DNA from: a virus | Direction: 5' to 3' (one strand) | Length of the DNA: 64,000 nt | Virus record (IMG/VR): IMGVR_UViG_3300044637_000586 | Location: 1 to 64,000 of that record | Shown here: positions 1 to 6,470 of the stretch, piece after piece | Position numbering within the stretch: the stretch's first letter is position 1 | Layout: each line of letters starts with the position of its first letter | Notes under the pieces: generated by a model | The model's input: only the letters and a program-made list of their open reading frames with translations | Databases searched by the model: none | Told to the model about the DNA's origin: nothing | Program-made: the position numbers and the translations under genes

Positions 1-59
1 ACGGCCAAGTACGCGAAGAGTTCGAGAAGCGCGGGTATGAAGTTTTTACTATCTGCTAA
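1..59 (+). CDS. C-terminal end of a gene cut by the window edge
   Basis: The third frame is open from the window edge to a TAA at 57-59 and gives the tail GQVREEFEKRGYEVFTIC. It has normal-looking coding composition and is followed directly by a terminator hairpin, as expected for the last gene of a unit. Too little remains to identify a family. Confidence 0.55.
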   Translation, partial: GQVREEFEKRGYEVFTIC

Positions 60-68
60 ACAACCACG

Positions 69-105
69 AAACGCGGGCGGGTTCATTCCTGCCCCGTTTT
101 TTTTT
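69..105 (+). terminator. Intrinsic terminator with a T-arm-like hairpin
   Basis: A 7-bp stem (75-81 with 88-94, one G.T pair) carries the 6-nt loop TTCATT. It continues past a bulged C at 74 into five more pairs (69-73 with 95-99), followed by an uninterrupted run of nine T. This is a classic rho-independent terminator for the gene ending at 59. Its core GGGCGGGTTC is shared with the tRNA-like hairpin at 1227-1270. Confidence 0.8.
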
Positions 106-128
106 ACAAACCAACACACAAAAACAAC

Positions 129-404
129 ATGGACACCATCACAACATTGAGCAACTACACACCGCAACAAGTGCGCGAAGCTTTCACAAAGTACGTCAGC
201 AATCAAAAGAAGTGCGACAAGTTCGCGGTTCAGTACTTTATAGGAATGACCGCAGGCCACACAAGCCCGTTCGCCCTTTTCGGATGCTATAAGCGGGCGG
301 AACTACTCAACAAGCTTCTGGAGTTGATCAACACGGACGCGAACCTTTACGCGTGCATCAAATCAGACTACACACGCGAGCAAATACTAGCAAACATCAA
401 ATAA
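129..404 (+). CDS. Small early protein of unknown function (91 aa)
   Basis: First complete gene of the early cluster, starting 24 nt after the terminator T-run. The N-terminal motif TPQQVREAFTKYV resembles the tail of the truncated upstream gene (GQVREEFEKRGY). This hints at a shared helix or a local duplication, but the match is short. No membrane segment, signal peptide or metal-binding motif is visible. The product is probably a small soluble mostly helical protein. No family recognised. Confidence 0.7.
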   Translation: MDTITTLSNYTPQQVREAFTKYVSNQKKCDKFAVQYFIGMTAGHTSPFALFGCYKRAELLNKLLELINTDANLYACIKSDYTREQILANIK

Positions 405-412
405 TTCACACT

Positions 413-721
413 ATGAAAATCAGCAAACACCTAGAACAGGCCGTTGAGACACTCAACGAAAAGTACACGAACGAGTTCAGATTGTACCCAATCAACTACC
501 GCGCACAAGGTCAGAGAATCAAGCGCATCGGCTACGAAATAGTGCACGATGCGCGGGTGCTCACTATCCAGATCGAGCCCGCACAATTCAGAAAAGGGAG
601 CGTATATGAGAAGGACAAGTATTTAGTGGGCATCAGAGGCCGCAACCCCGAGCAAACGGGCTATTTCTACGCAACAAGCCTGCAAGCCATCAAAAGTTAC
701 ATAATCGAAAAATTCATATAG
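413..721 (+). CDS. Small early protein of unknown function (102 aa)
   Basis: The frame is open from 353, but the ATG at 413, just after the previous stop, is the sensible start because an earlier start would overlap the upstream gene by 52 nt. The protein starts MKISKHLEQAVETLN and is basic, with alternating strand-like segments in the middle and a helical end. No recognisable domain. It sits in a co-directional run of small genes with 2-11 nt gaps, so it is very likely co-transcribed with its neighbours. Confidence 0.7.
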   Translation: MKISKHLEQAVETLNEKYTNEFRLYPINYRAQGQRIKRIGYEIVHDARVLTIQIEPAQFRKGSVYEKDKYLVGIRGRNPEQTGYFYATSLQAIKSYIIEKFI

Positions 722-723
722 CT

Positions 724-963
724 ATGACCACACAACAAAAAGCGAACTGCACAAAGTACTACAACAAGTTTTTTGACCAAAACTGCAACGACCTGTACAT
801 TGACAAGCTGACAAAAAATGTATTCGGCCAACCTTGGTTCGAGTTCAGACTGAAAAAAGAAAGTCAACGCGACATCATCAACATCCTAACCCGCGACAAG
901 TGGAAGGTGTACGGAAGCACGATAAACAAGAGCAGATTCTTCGCAGTATATACTAACGAATAA
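724..963 (+). CDS. Small basic early protein (79 aa)
   Basis: Starts 2 nt after the previous stop. It is Lys/Asn/Tyr-rich (N-terminus MTTQQKANCTKYYNKFFDQ) and soluble, with no known motif. Function unknown; early phage proteins of this size and charge often bind host proteins or nucleic acid, but nothing in the sequence shows that here. Confidence 0.65.
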   Translation: MTTQQKANCTKYYNKFFDQNCNDLYIDKLTKNVFGQPWFEFRLKKESQRDIINILTRDKWKVYGSTINKSRFFAVYTNE

Positions 964-974
964 AAACTAAGCAC

Positions 975-1223
975 ATGACTAAAGCACAATCATTTGTAGA
1001 GGGCTTGAGCCCCGAACTGAAGCAGACAATCTTGAACATGGCGGAAACACTTCGCCCAATGTTGGATGAGATACACGAGCGCACGCCGACCACGCAAAAG
1101 TACTACGGCGACTATTTCAGGATCTTATCTTATCGCCCCGAGCATTACAAAGTAATGGCGCTAGCCTTACTCTATGCCGGAGCAAACCCCGAAGGACTGG
1201 AGGCAGCAGTAAAACTAATGTAG
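975..1223 (+). CDS. Small early protein of unknown function (82 aa)
   Basis: Predominantly helical sequence (FVEGLSPELKQTILNMAETL, then ALALLYAGANPEGLEAAVKL). The C-terminal half looks like a helix-turn-helix-sized bundle, but no DNA-binding family is recognised. The stop at 1221-1223 is followed immediately by the tRNA-like hairpin at 1227-1270. Confidence 0.65.
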   Translation: MTKAQSFVEGLSPELKQTILNMAETLRPMLDEIHERTPTTQKYYGDYFRILSYRPEHYKVMALALLYAGANPEGLEAAVKLM

Positions 1224-1226
1224 TTT

Positions 1227-1270
1227 AACAGGGCTTGGAGCACGGGCGGGTTCGATCCCCGCCCCCTGTT
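1227..1270 (+). other. tRNA acceptor/T-arm-like hairpin
   Basis: Seven bases 1227-1233 (AACAGGG) pair perfectly with 1264-1270 (CCCTGTT). Inside, 1245-1250 pairs with 1258-1263 around the 7-nt loop TTCGATC, which is the canonical TPsiC loop sequence. The D and anticodon arms are replaced by an 11-nt bulge (1234-1244, CTTGGAGCACG). It lacks the T-run of a terminator. It could be a tRNA remnant, an acceptor/T-arm minihelix, or an mRNA processing or translation-control hairpin ahead of the gene at 1286. Confidence 0.45.
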
Positions 1271-1285
1271 CTAAATTTTAATACA

Positions 1286-1426
1286 ATGACAACAGCAAAA
1301 CTCACAACGGACACTATCAACAGACTGATAGGCCGCACTATTCACAGCGCAGGTGATAATTGGATACAGCTAGACAATGGTATCCGAATTTACCTAGAAG
1401 ACAGCGAAATCGAATCATTAAACTAA
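1286..1426 (+). CDS. Very small early protein (46 aa)
   Basis: The open frame extends to 1235, but that start lies inside the tRNA-like hairpin; the ATG at 1286 (MTTAKLTTDTINRLIG) is far likelier. The rest reads IHSAGDNWIQLDNGIRIYLEDSE, a compact beta-rich pattern typical of small phage proteins. No known function. Confidence 0.6.
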   Translation: MTTAKLTTDTINRLIGRTIHSAGDNWIQLDNGIRIYLEDSEIESLN

Positions 1427-1438
1427 ACCCACAACAAG

Positions 1439-1807
1439 ATGAGCAACGAACAAATCAAGCGCAGGCTTACATTTATCATGGTTGACGCAAGCCACTTACT
1501 TCAGCACCTAAACGCAGGCAAGGGCATGGACGAATGCACTGGCTTTGCTGACAACGGGCACACGCACCTGTCCAACATCCAAATCGCGGCAGATCTACAC
1601 GACACGGAATCTGACGTATGGAATGAAACAAGGCAAGTATCAATGGGCATCAGCGGCAAGGTATCGCACGACCCTAAGCTAGCCCGCAAGTACAACGCCC
1701 TGCTAGAAATGCTAGGAGCGGAAGGGATGCTACACCAAATCGAGCAGTGGATGGACGACAGCGACTTGAAAAACATTGTCACCGACATCGAAAACAACGT
1801 ATTCTAA
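1439..1807 (+). CDS. Unknown early protein (122 aa)
   Basis: Starts 12 nt after the previous stop. Helix-rich and acidic near the C-terminus (GMLHQIEQWMDDSDLKNIVTD). It has several His residues (HLLQHL, NGHTHL) but no recognisable metal site. The opposite strand is also open over much of this interval, but gene packing and orientation favour this frame. No family recognised. Confidence 0.7.
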   Translation: MSNEQIKRRLTFIMVDASHLLQHLNAGKGMDECTGFADNGHTHLSNIQIAADLHDTESDVWNETRQVSMGISGKVSHDPKLARKYNALLEMLGAEGMLHQIEQWMDDSDLKNIVTDIENNVF

Positions 1808-1820
1808 ACACAACAACGAG

Positions 1821-2054
1821 ATGAAAATTCTATTCTTCGCGGCAATGATTGTCGCACACCAACACACCGCAGAAATGCGCTTCCTTGAAATGCAGGACGA
1901 AGGGACGATAGTTTACGAGGGTGACGACATTGACACTGGTAAAGCTATGTTCACAATCTTTCTGCCTGATACAACTATCAACTACGCGTACAAAGCGGAA
2001 GTAATGGAGTACATCAGTACCGGCACATTCGAGTATAACGATTTTCTAAAATAA
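1821..2054 (+). CDS. Small early protein of unknown function (77 aa)
   Basis: The frame opens at 1776 but the ATG at 1821 (MKILFFAAMIVAHQHTAEM) is chosen because it lies 13 nt past the previous stop and avoids a 32-nt overlap. The first 12 residues are hydrophobic but too short for a confident signal peptide. The remainder is acidic and probably beta-rich (GTIVYEGDDID). Function unknown. Confidence 0.65.
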   Translation: MKILFFAAMIVAHQHTAEMRFLEMQDEGTIVYEGDDIDTGKAMFTIFLPDTTINYAYKAEVMEYISTGTFEYNDFLK

Positions 2055-2059
2055 AAACC

Positions 2060-2242
2060 ATGAAAAAACACACACAATCTATTGCCCAAGGGCTAACCAT
2101 CGCAGGACTAATCGTATGGATCATGCTCCTGTTCAGTTCATGCACAACGTCACGTCATTCTAACTACCAAGATCATCTAAGAAGCGCACCTGCTCAGAAC
2201 TGGGTGCGACAAGACAATGGTGGATGCGGATGGCACAATTAA
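2060..2242 (+). CDS. Small predicted lipoprotein (60 aa)
   Basis: The N-terminus has KK, a hydrophobic stretch (LTIAGLIVWIMLLF) and then SSC-TTS. This matches the short L-x-S-C style lipobox common in Bacteroidota, with Cys28 as the predicted lipidated residue. The mature part is only about 33 residues with two Trp and one more Cys. A phage-encoded surface lipoprotein in the early region could act in superinfection exclusion, which is an inference from position and type only. Confidence 0.65.
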   Translation: MKKHTQSIAQGLTIAGLIVWIMLLFSSCTTSRHSNYQDHLRSAPAQNWVRQDNGGCGWHN

Positions 2243-2261
2243 CCCTTAAATCTATAACACA

Positions 2262-2591
2262 ATGGGATTCTTTAGTTTCAAGACACAAGACACGCACCGC
2301 AGTATTGCGAACAAGTACAGCGGCCGCAAGACCTTCGCAGTGTATATGCACGACAATGAAGGAAACGTATACCAAGAAGACAACTACGAGGGCTATGGAG
2401 ACTTCGGTGGAGTTGACTACTACGAACTGATGGCTTCAATGAATGGTATGAAAGATCGGTACGAAGCAGTAAACGCTTGGTGCGCCAATCAGAGGGGATT
2501 GCTTTATCCTAACCTTACCGAGTTTCCTGATTGGGAATGGCGCAATGAGTTGCCTGAGAATTGCGAATTTCAAGGCTATTTCTACGAGTAA
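2262..2591 (+). CDS. Conserved-looking phage protein of unknown function (109 aa)
   Basis: Starts 19 nt after the lipoprotein gene. Rich in Tyr, Gly and acidic residues (FAVYMHDNEGN, EGYGDFGGVDYYELMA) and ends with an aromatic segment (LTEFPDWEW). Soluble, acidic, no metal or nucleotide motif. The N-terminal MGFFSFKTQDTHRSI pattern gives the impression of a recurring phage family, but I cannot name one. The alternative frame at 2224-2430 is a shadow. Confidence 0.7.
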   Translation: MGFFSFKTQDTHRSIANKYSGRKTFAVYMHDNEGNVYQEDNYEGYGDFGGVDYYELMASMNGMKDRYEAVNAWCANQRGLLYPNLTEFPDWEWRNELPENCEFQGYFYE

Positions 2592-2614
2592 AAATTTAAC
2601 AACCATTAACAAAC

Positions 2615-2645
2615 GGGCGCAGTGTATAGAAACTACATTGCGCCC
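2615..2645 (+). other. Perfect 12-bp intergenic hairpin
   Basis: Bases 2615-2626 pair with 2634-2645 (one G.T) around the 7-nt loop TAGAAAC, in the 75-nt gap between two genes. It is not followed by a T-run, so it is either a weak terminator, an RNA processing or stability element, or a translation regulator of the gene starting at 2667. Confidence 0.5.
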
Positions 2646-2666
2646 ACATTTAAACACTAATTTATT

Positions 2667-3077
2667 ATGAAGGTATTATTAACCCCCGAGGAATCGGAAA
2701 GCATTTTTTACGATGCGCTATGCAATAGTCTAGCCTACATTGAGAATGGCTACGACTTGAGACTAACCTACTTTACAGGCCACTACGAGCAGGCCGTGAA
2801 GACGTTACGCGGAGGCCAAGATGGCACGCCTAAATTCCCTGATACAGCAATCTGCTATGAGGACGTCCTGATGCAGATACTCAGGCAAGGTCATCAACTC
2901 AACCTCATGGATCTTGAGGGTGATGAATCAAAGAGCATAACCCTGCAAGACGTTCATGAGCGGGTGCAGGAAACTGATATGCGCCACCTGATGGATGCCA
3001 TCAATGAGACTGGAGACGCAATAACAGGAGACGTCATCCTGCAACAAGTATTCTTTCAAGAAGTAATTTTCGGTTAA
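2667..3077 (+). CDS. Unknown acidic early protein (136 aa)
   Basis: MKVLLTPEESESIFYDALCNSL opens a helical N-terminus. The centre (ICYEDVLMQILRQGHQLNLMDLEGD) and end (DAITGDVILQQVFFQEVIFG) are also helical and acidic. The layout resembles small phage proteins with an alpha-helical bundle, but no family is recognised. It is preceded by the hairpin at 2615-2645, which may set its expression separately from the upstream genes. Confidence 0.7.
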   Translation: MKVLLTPEESESIFYDALCNSLAYIENGYDLRLTYFTGHYEQAVKTLRGGQDGTPKFPDTAICYEDVLMQILRQGHQLNLMDLEGDESKSITLQDVHERVQETDMRHLMDAINETGDAITGDVILQQVFFQEVIFG

Positions 3078-3096
3078 ACCATAAAACAATAACAAG

Positions 3097-3588
3097 ATGC
3101 CAAACTGGTGTTACAACTTTGTCACCGCCACTGGAAGTGCCGATGACATAAAAGCTTTCAAAGAAGTAGTTCAACGCGAAAGAGAATTGGCTCAGTCCCT
3201 CGGAAGAGGGCTTGGCCTATCGCTATCTGATGATGAAATAGAAGATGGATTCTTCTTTAGCGTAGAACTAAGCGATGAAACCCCTAACTCAATTAACTTT
3301 TCCTATGAAACCCGGTGGGCTCCAAACCTGCTCGACTTGGCCAAGGTATGCAAGAAGTTCGGGCTTGAGGCTGAATGCGAGTACAACGAGGGCGGGATGC
3401 AGATCTTCGGCACGGCCAAGATTGATGCAGAAGGCAGTATCGACGACGACCAAATTCCTCAGGAGTTTCTGGAGTTGATTGAGTACAACGAGGACACTTG
3501 TGTTTACACCTACGATGGCGAGGAGTACGAGTGCTGTGAAGACGCAATAGAAGATGGCTACAAAAAATGGAAACAACAAAACTTTTAA
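3097..3588 (+). CDS. Api92-like (DUF1281) ferredoxin-fold protein (163 aa)
   Basis: The N-terminus MPNWCYNFVTATGSADDIKAF is the hallmark of the Api92-like / DUF1281 family, where M-P-N-W-C-x-N begins a ferredoxin-like beta-alpha-beta fold. The family is widespread in phages and mobile elements and has no established biochemical role. The middle contains the expected second half (INFSYETRWAPN, where Trp-Ala-Pro is typical). The C-terminal third is very acidic with several Cys (YECCEDAIEDGYKKW). Family assignment is confident from the N-terminus; function is unknown. Open frames on the reverse strand here are shadows. Confidence 0.85.
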   Translation: MPNWCYNFVTATGSADDIKAFKEVVQRERELAQSLGRGLGLSLSDDEIEDGFFFSVELSDETPNSINFSYETRWAPNLLDLAKVCKKFGLEAECEYNEGGMQIFGTAKIDAEGSIDDDQIPQEFLELIEYNEDTCVYTYDGEEYECCEDAIEDGYKKWKQQNF

Positions 3589-3591
3589 CCT

Positions 3592-3819
3592 ATGGAAGAG
3601 TACATTGAAGAAATCATGCAGTCCCTAGTGGGCAAGAAAATCACCTTCATGCGTTACATGAACGATGAGGAGATGGCGAAATTCGGATGGTCGAAGCGAC
3701 CTATAATGATCCTGATTGAGGGCGGCACATTAATCATACCTCAGTCTGATGACGAGGGTAATGAAGGTGGCGCAATGATCGTAATGAACAACAAGTTTAA
3801 CGTAATACCAACTTACTAA
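3592..3819 (+). CDS. Small early protein (75 aa)
   Basis: Begins 3 nt after the Api92-like gene and its stop overlaps the next start. Sequence such as LVGKKITFMRYMN followed by PIMILIEGGTLIIPQSDDEGN looks like a small beta-barrel-type fold with an acidic loop. This kind of small protein is common in phage early regions. No defined function. Confidence 0.7.
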   Translation: MEEYIEEIMQSLVGKKITFMRYMNDEEMAKFGWSKRPIMILIEGGTLIIPQSDDEGNEGGAMIVMNNKFNVIPTY

Positions 3820-4268
3820 TGACAAGTAAAGACCAAGTGCTCGACAGAGCCATCAATGACCTTCAGGTTGACATCATGAACGCTTGGAGAAGCGTAATGA
3901 AGTACGAACAGCAGTTAAGCGATATGGATATGGACGAGGAAGACAAGAAGATATTGCGCCTGCTTATCGAGAACGAGAAGAGTAAGATAGAGACCAAATC
4001 AGCCATACTCGACAAGATAACACCTCCTGCACCGGCACATCAAGAAATTGAGGACGCTAAGGCCGTACTAAGATCGGCAGGATACCACGTTGATTCCTTG
4101 TGGCACGTAAAGGACGTAACAAACCGATTTGAGTGCGACAACGAGGAGGCATACGAACTACTCAGTGATTCACTGGAGCAGAACGTAGAAAGGACTTTTG
4201 AAATTATAGCACACCAAGCAATTTACGAACGCGAACTAAAAGAAAAGAACCATGACGCACTACTTTAA
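3819..4268 (+). CDS. Coiled-coil early protein (149 aa)
   Basis: Start codon overlaps the previous stop (TAATG), indicating translational coupling. The first half is a long charged helix with heptad-like spacing (LQVDIMNAWRSVMKYEQQL, then KILRLLIENEKSKIETK). The second half, beginning DAKAVLRSAGYHVDSLWHV and continuing with a CDNEEAYELL segment, looks like a short globular domain. Probably oligomeric; no known family. Confidence 0.7.
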   Translation: MTSKDQVLDRAINDLQVDIMNAWRSVMKYEQQLSDMDMDEEDKKILRLLIENEKSKIETKSAILDKITPPAPAHQEIEDAKAVLRSAGYHVDSLWHVKDVTNRFECDNEEAYELLSDSLEQNVERTFEIIAHQAIYERELKEKNHDALL

Positions 4269-4623
4269 CTACGATAGCTACAAGCTATCCAATCCTGATG
4301 ATGACGGCCACTACACCGAAGATGAGAAGCCGCGCATCCAAACTGCAATGTATTTCAAGTACCAGCATCGTAATGATAAGAGGTATAACTACGGAATGAT
4401 TACCACCTCGGGTCATGACGTAAGGGTATGGAATTATGGATGCATAAGAACCATCGACGTTGATGAGATTGAAACCTATGTTGAGGACGTGAATGGCGAA
4501 ATCGATAGGATCAATGCCAACTATCAGAATATGCAGTTCATAACCAAGGACGAGTTCATGAATGAGTTCGAGGATGCACGGATCAAAATCAAAAACCTTG
4601 TACATCGTGAAGCAAATTATTGA
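4252..4623 (+). CDS. Unknown early protein (123 aa)
   Basis: Overlaps the preceding gene by 17 nt in another frame. It is Tyr-, Asn- and Asp-rich (MTHYFNYDSYKLSNPDDDG), beta-rich in the middle (YNYGMITTSGHDVRVWNYG) and helical at the end. No motif recognised. The start at 4252 is the only good ATG near the boundary and the overlap suggests coupled translation. Confidence 0.7.
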   Translation: MTHYFNYDSYKLSNPDDDGHYTEDEKPRIQTAMYFKYQHRNDKRYNYGMITTSGHDVRVWNYGCIRTIDVDEIETYVEDVNGEIDRINANYQNMQFITKDEFMNEFEDARIKIKNLVHREANY

Positions 4624-4671
4624 TACGATCGTGTTTCGCCTTATGATATGGTTACTTAAAGACATTGACAA

Positions 4672-4992
4672 ATGATGATAGACTACCGCGCTGGAGATGA
4701 CATCGTCTGCATCCGAGACCACTCACAAGGCATTGTCAAGAAGGGTGACGTGTTTACCGCAGTCCAACTCGCAAGGGTTGGCTGTGGTTGCGTCCTCTAC
4801 GTTGACATAGGTGTTACATCTGACAGGCCGTTCACTCGTTGTCCTGCTTGTGGAATGAACGACGAAAAGACCGACAATATATGGTGGCTTGATGCCCGTT
4901 TGTTCCGGAGACTGCTGACCCGATCCGAGGAGGAAGACCTAGCAGACGTGCTTGCTGAGGTGTTCTCTGAGGAGTTAATTAGTCTTAATTAG
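4672..4992 (+). CDS. Small SH3-like / zinc-knuckle phage protein (106 aa)
   Basis: The N-terminal 50 residues (GDDIVCIRDHSQGIVKKGD, FTAVQLARVGCGCVLYVDIG) fit the small SH3-like beta-barrel found in many phage early proteins. A Cys pair follows (RCPACG), and Cys44/Cys46 could complete a zinc knuckle. The C-terminus is an acidic helix (SEEEDLADVLAEVFSEE). Two consecutive ATG codons make the start uncertain by one residue. Role unknown; it is the last gene before the phased repeats and promoter that open the recombination module. Confidence 0.7.
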   Translation: MMIDYRAGDDIVCIRDHSQGIVKKGDVFTAVQLARVGCGCVLYVDIGVTSDRPFTRCPACGMNDEKTDNIWWLDARLFRRLLTRSEEEDLADVLAEVFSEELISLN

Positions 4993-5004
4993 TTAAACAT
5001 TAGT
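4975..5004 (+). promoter_or_regulatory. Phased ATTAGT direct repeats, candidate operator
   Basis: The 9-mer TTAATTAGT occurs at 4975-4983 and 4985-4993 (10 nt apart, one helical turn). A third ATTAGT ends at 5004, right on the -33 TTG of the next promoter. Same-face direct repeats directly upstream of a promoter suit an activator or repressor array. The first copy overlaps the end of the upstream gene, which limits how freely it can vary, and the sequence is A/T-rich. Confidence 0.4.
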
Positions 5005-5032
5005 TGAGAACGTATATGTTACACTATATTTG
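5004..5032 (+). promoter_or_regulatory. Bacteroidota-type promoter for the nuclease/recombination module
   Basis: TTG at 5004-5006, an 18-nt spacer and TATATTTG at 5025-5032 match the -33/-7 consensus of Bacteroidota housekeeping promoters. The ATG of the first gene is 8 nt beyond the -7 box, so the mRNA would have almost no leader. Confidence 0.75.
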
Positions 5033-5040
5033 CAATCTAA

Positions 5041-5256
5041 ATGACAAGGCTATTTAAAACCAAAGATGGCTATGAAGTTGTCAAACATTCGCGTGACGTT
5101 TATGCAATAATTGGAAAGCGAGTGAAGTACATCGGCAAAGTATCAGCCAACTACCAGTCAAGCGGAAGACTGCTCAAAAAAATCCCAAACGAAATCAAAA
5201 CAATCTTTTTTAAACTTCAACAAAATGAATTGGAATCTCCAACAACTATGGAATGA
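5041..5256 (+). CDS. Small basic protein opening the recombination module (71 aa)
   Basis: Basic N-terminal part (MTRLFKTKDGYEVVKHSRDVY, then GKRVKYIGKVSANYQSSGRLL) followed by a short helix, typical of small nucleic-acid-associated phage proteins. No family recognised. It sits directly behind a promoter with phased repeats and overlaps the nuclease gene by 32 nt, so it is co-expressed with the nuclease and could be an accessory factor. Confidence 0.65.
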   Translation: MTRLFKTKDGYEVVKHSRDVYAIIGKRVKYIGKVSANYQSSGRLLKKIPNEIKTIFFKLQQNELESPTTME

Positions 5257-6220
5257 ATGCGTTTATTCCCAACAACGTGCGCTAGAGCCACGAGATTATT
5301 GTTACGCGTCAGAAATCGGTCAACCCCTTGTTGATCGCTATCTGAAGATGAAGGCTGTTACGCCTACTAACCCGCCCAACATGAGAAGCCTACGCAAGTT
5401 CGAGGCAGGCAACCTTGTGGAGTGGGTAGTACGCTACGTCCTGGAACGTGCCGGGCTGATCAACAACACTCAGGAGCGGGTGATGGTTGAGTATCCCAAT
5501 ATGCTCAAGGTATCAGGTCGTCTTGACTTCTTAGCGGGCGGCAAGATTGACATCGAGCGTGCCAAGCAGGATATTACATCTTCGCACCTGCCCGAATCCA
5601 TCCAAGCATCCTCCCTCTACATAGCTGAAAAGCTGTATGAGAAGTTCGGTGACAAAGAACTGGAGAAGAAAGTCCTCGAGATCAAGTCGTGCTCATCCTT
5701 TGTAATGGATATGATGGAGAAGACTGAAAAGCCTATTAAACACCACCGCTTGCAGCTTTTCCACTACATGAAGGGGCTCAACCTCAATGGCGAACTGGTG
5801 TACATCTGCAAGGACGATCTGCGTATGATGTGCTTCCAATACGAGCCTAGTGCAGAGTTAGAGCAGGAATACCTGAGCGACCTTGAGAAGATAACAAATT
5901 ACTTCAACACGTCTACTCGACCACCGCTTGAGAACCACATCATCGTTGAGGACGGCAAGTTCAAGAAGAACTTCGGTATCGAGTACAGCAACTACCTCAA
6001 GTTCCTTTATGACTTTGATGAGCCCCGCGACTACGCTGATTCAGTCAAGTCTCAGGTTGCACGCTGGACGCGTGTTGTTGCACGCTATGCCAAGGGTGAT
6101 AAGATAACCGCAAAGAATGAGGAAGTACGAGTGGAGATCGAGGCCGCCGGATATAACTTTAATCAAATCGTAGAACAAGCCAAGAAGTTTGGTGTATCAG
6201 AAGAAGAAGAAGAAATCTAA
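5225..6220 (+). CDS. PD-(D/E)XK exonuclease, Cas4/RecB-like (331 aa)
   Basis: The order of motifs is that of the RecB/Cas4-type PD-(D/E)XK nucleases: Y-A-S-E-I-G near residue 27-32, an active-site Asp in SGRLDF (Asp101), then LEIKS (Glu152, Lys154), then the RecB-type HRLQLFHYM motif with Gln177 and Tyr181. These residues bind a metal and cleave DNA; relatives act as exonucleases that prepare ends for recombination or degrade host DNA. The Cys cluster that holds an Fe-S centre in Cas4 is not evident. In this operon, together with NinB- and NinG-like genes, a role in phage recombination or replication is most likely. The start at 5225 overlaps the previous gene by 32 nt but gives the natural N-terminus of the family. 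Confidence 0.85.
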   Translation: MNWNLQQLWNECVYSQQRALEPRDYCYASEIGQPLVDRYLKMKAVTPTNPPNMRSLRKFEAGNLVEWVVRYVLERAGLINNTQERVMVEYPNMLKVSGRLDFLAGGKIDIERAKQDITSSHLPESIQASSLYIAEKLYEKFGDKELEKKVLEIKSCSSFVMDMMEKTEKPIKHHRLQLFHYMKGLNLNGELVYICKDDLRMMCFQYEPSAELEQEYLSDLEKITNYFNTSTRPPLENHIIVEDGKFKKNFGIEYSNYLKFLYDFDEPRDYADSVKSQVARWTRVVARYAKGDKITAKNEEVRVEIEAAGYNFNQIVEQAKKFGVSEEEEEI

Positions 6221-6233
6221 TAAACAAAACAAC

Positions 6234-6470
6234 ATGAAAATTCAAATTGAAAAGGGAGTATCTATTCCCAAAAACGTCACCCGTAAATCAAAGTACCCAT
6301 TCCGAGAGATGGAGGTAGGGGATTCGTTCTTCATCAAAGAAAAGGAAGACGTAAAGAAGGCGCAGCGAAAGATGGCTGCTGTCGCGCATATGTTCTGTAA
6401 GAAAAACTCTGACTATAAATTCAAGACTCAAGCCTTTGAGACTGGAGTCCGTGTATGGAGAGTAAAATGA
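6234..6470 (+). CDS. Small basic protein (78 aa)
   Basis: The frame is open from 6189, but the ATG at 6234 (MKIQIEKGVSIPKNVTRKSKYPF) follows the nuclease stop by 13 nt and is preferred. The protein is basic with a central EVGDSFFIKEK strand-like segment and a helical KKAQRKMAAVAHMF part. It resembles small phage DNA-binding or accessory proteins of similar layout (E-V-G-D-S-F-F-I is a recurring phrase), but no function is known. Its stop overlaps the NinB-like start in an ATGA arrangement, so the two are translationally coupled. Confidence 0.75.
   Translation: MKIQIEKGVSIPKNVTRKSKYPFREMEVGDSFFIKEKEDVKKAQRKMAAVAHMFCKKNSDYKFKTQAFETGVRVWRVK

Noticed and set aside
1196-1272. A full-length tRNA ending at 1270
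   Set aside because: No D-arm or 5-bp anticodon stem can be formed upstream; only the acceptor-like and T-arm helices exist.
1501-1797. 98-aa reverse-strand ORF opposite the 122-aa early gene
   Set aside because: Shadow of the plus-strand gene; Cys/Ser-rich, no start context, wrong orientation in an all-plus cluster.
3289-3579. Reverse-strand ORFs opposite the Api92-like gene
   Set aside because: The plus-strand frame has a recognisable family; reverse frames are compositional shadows.
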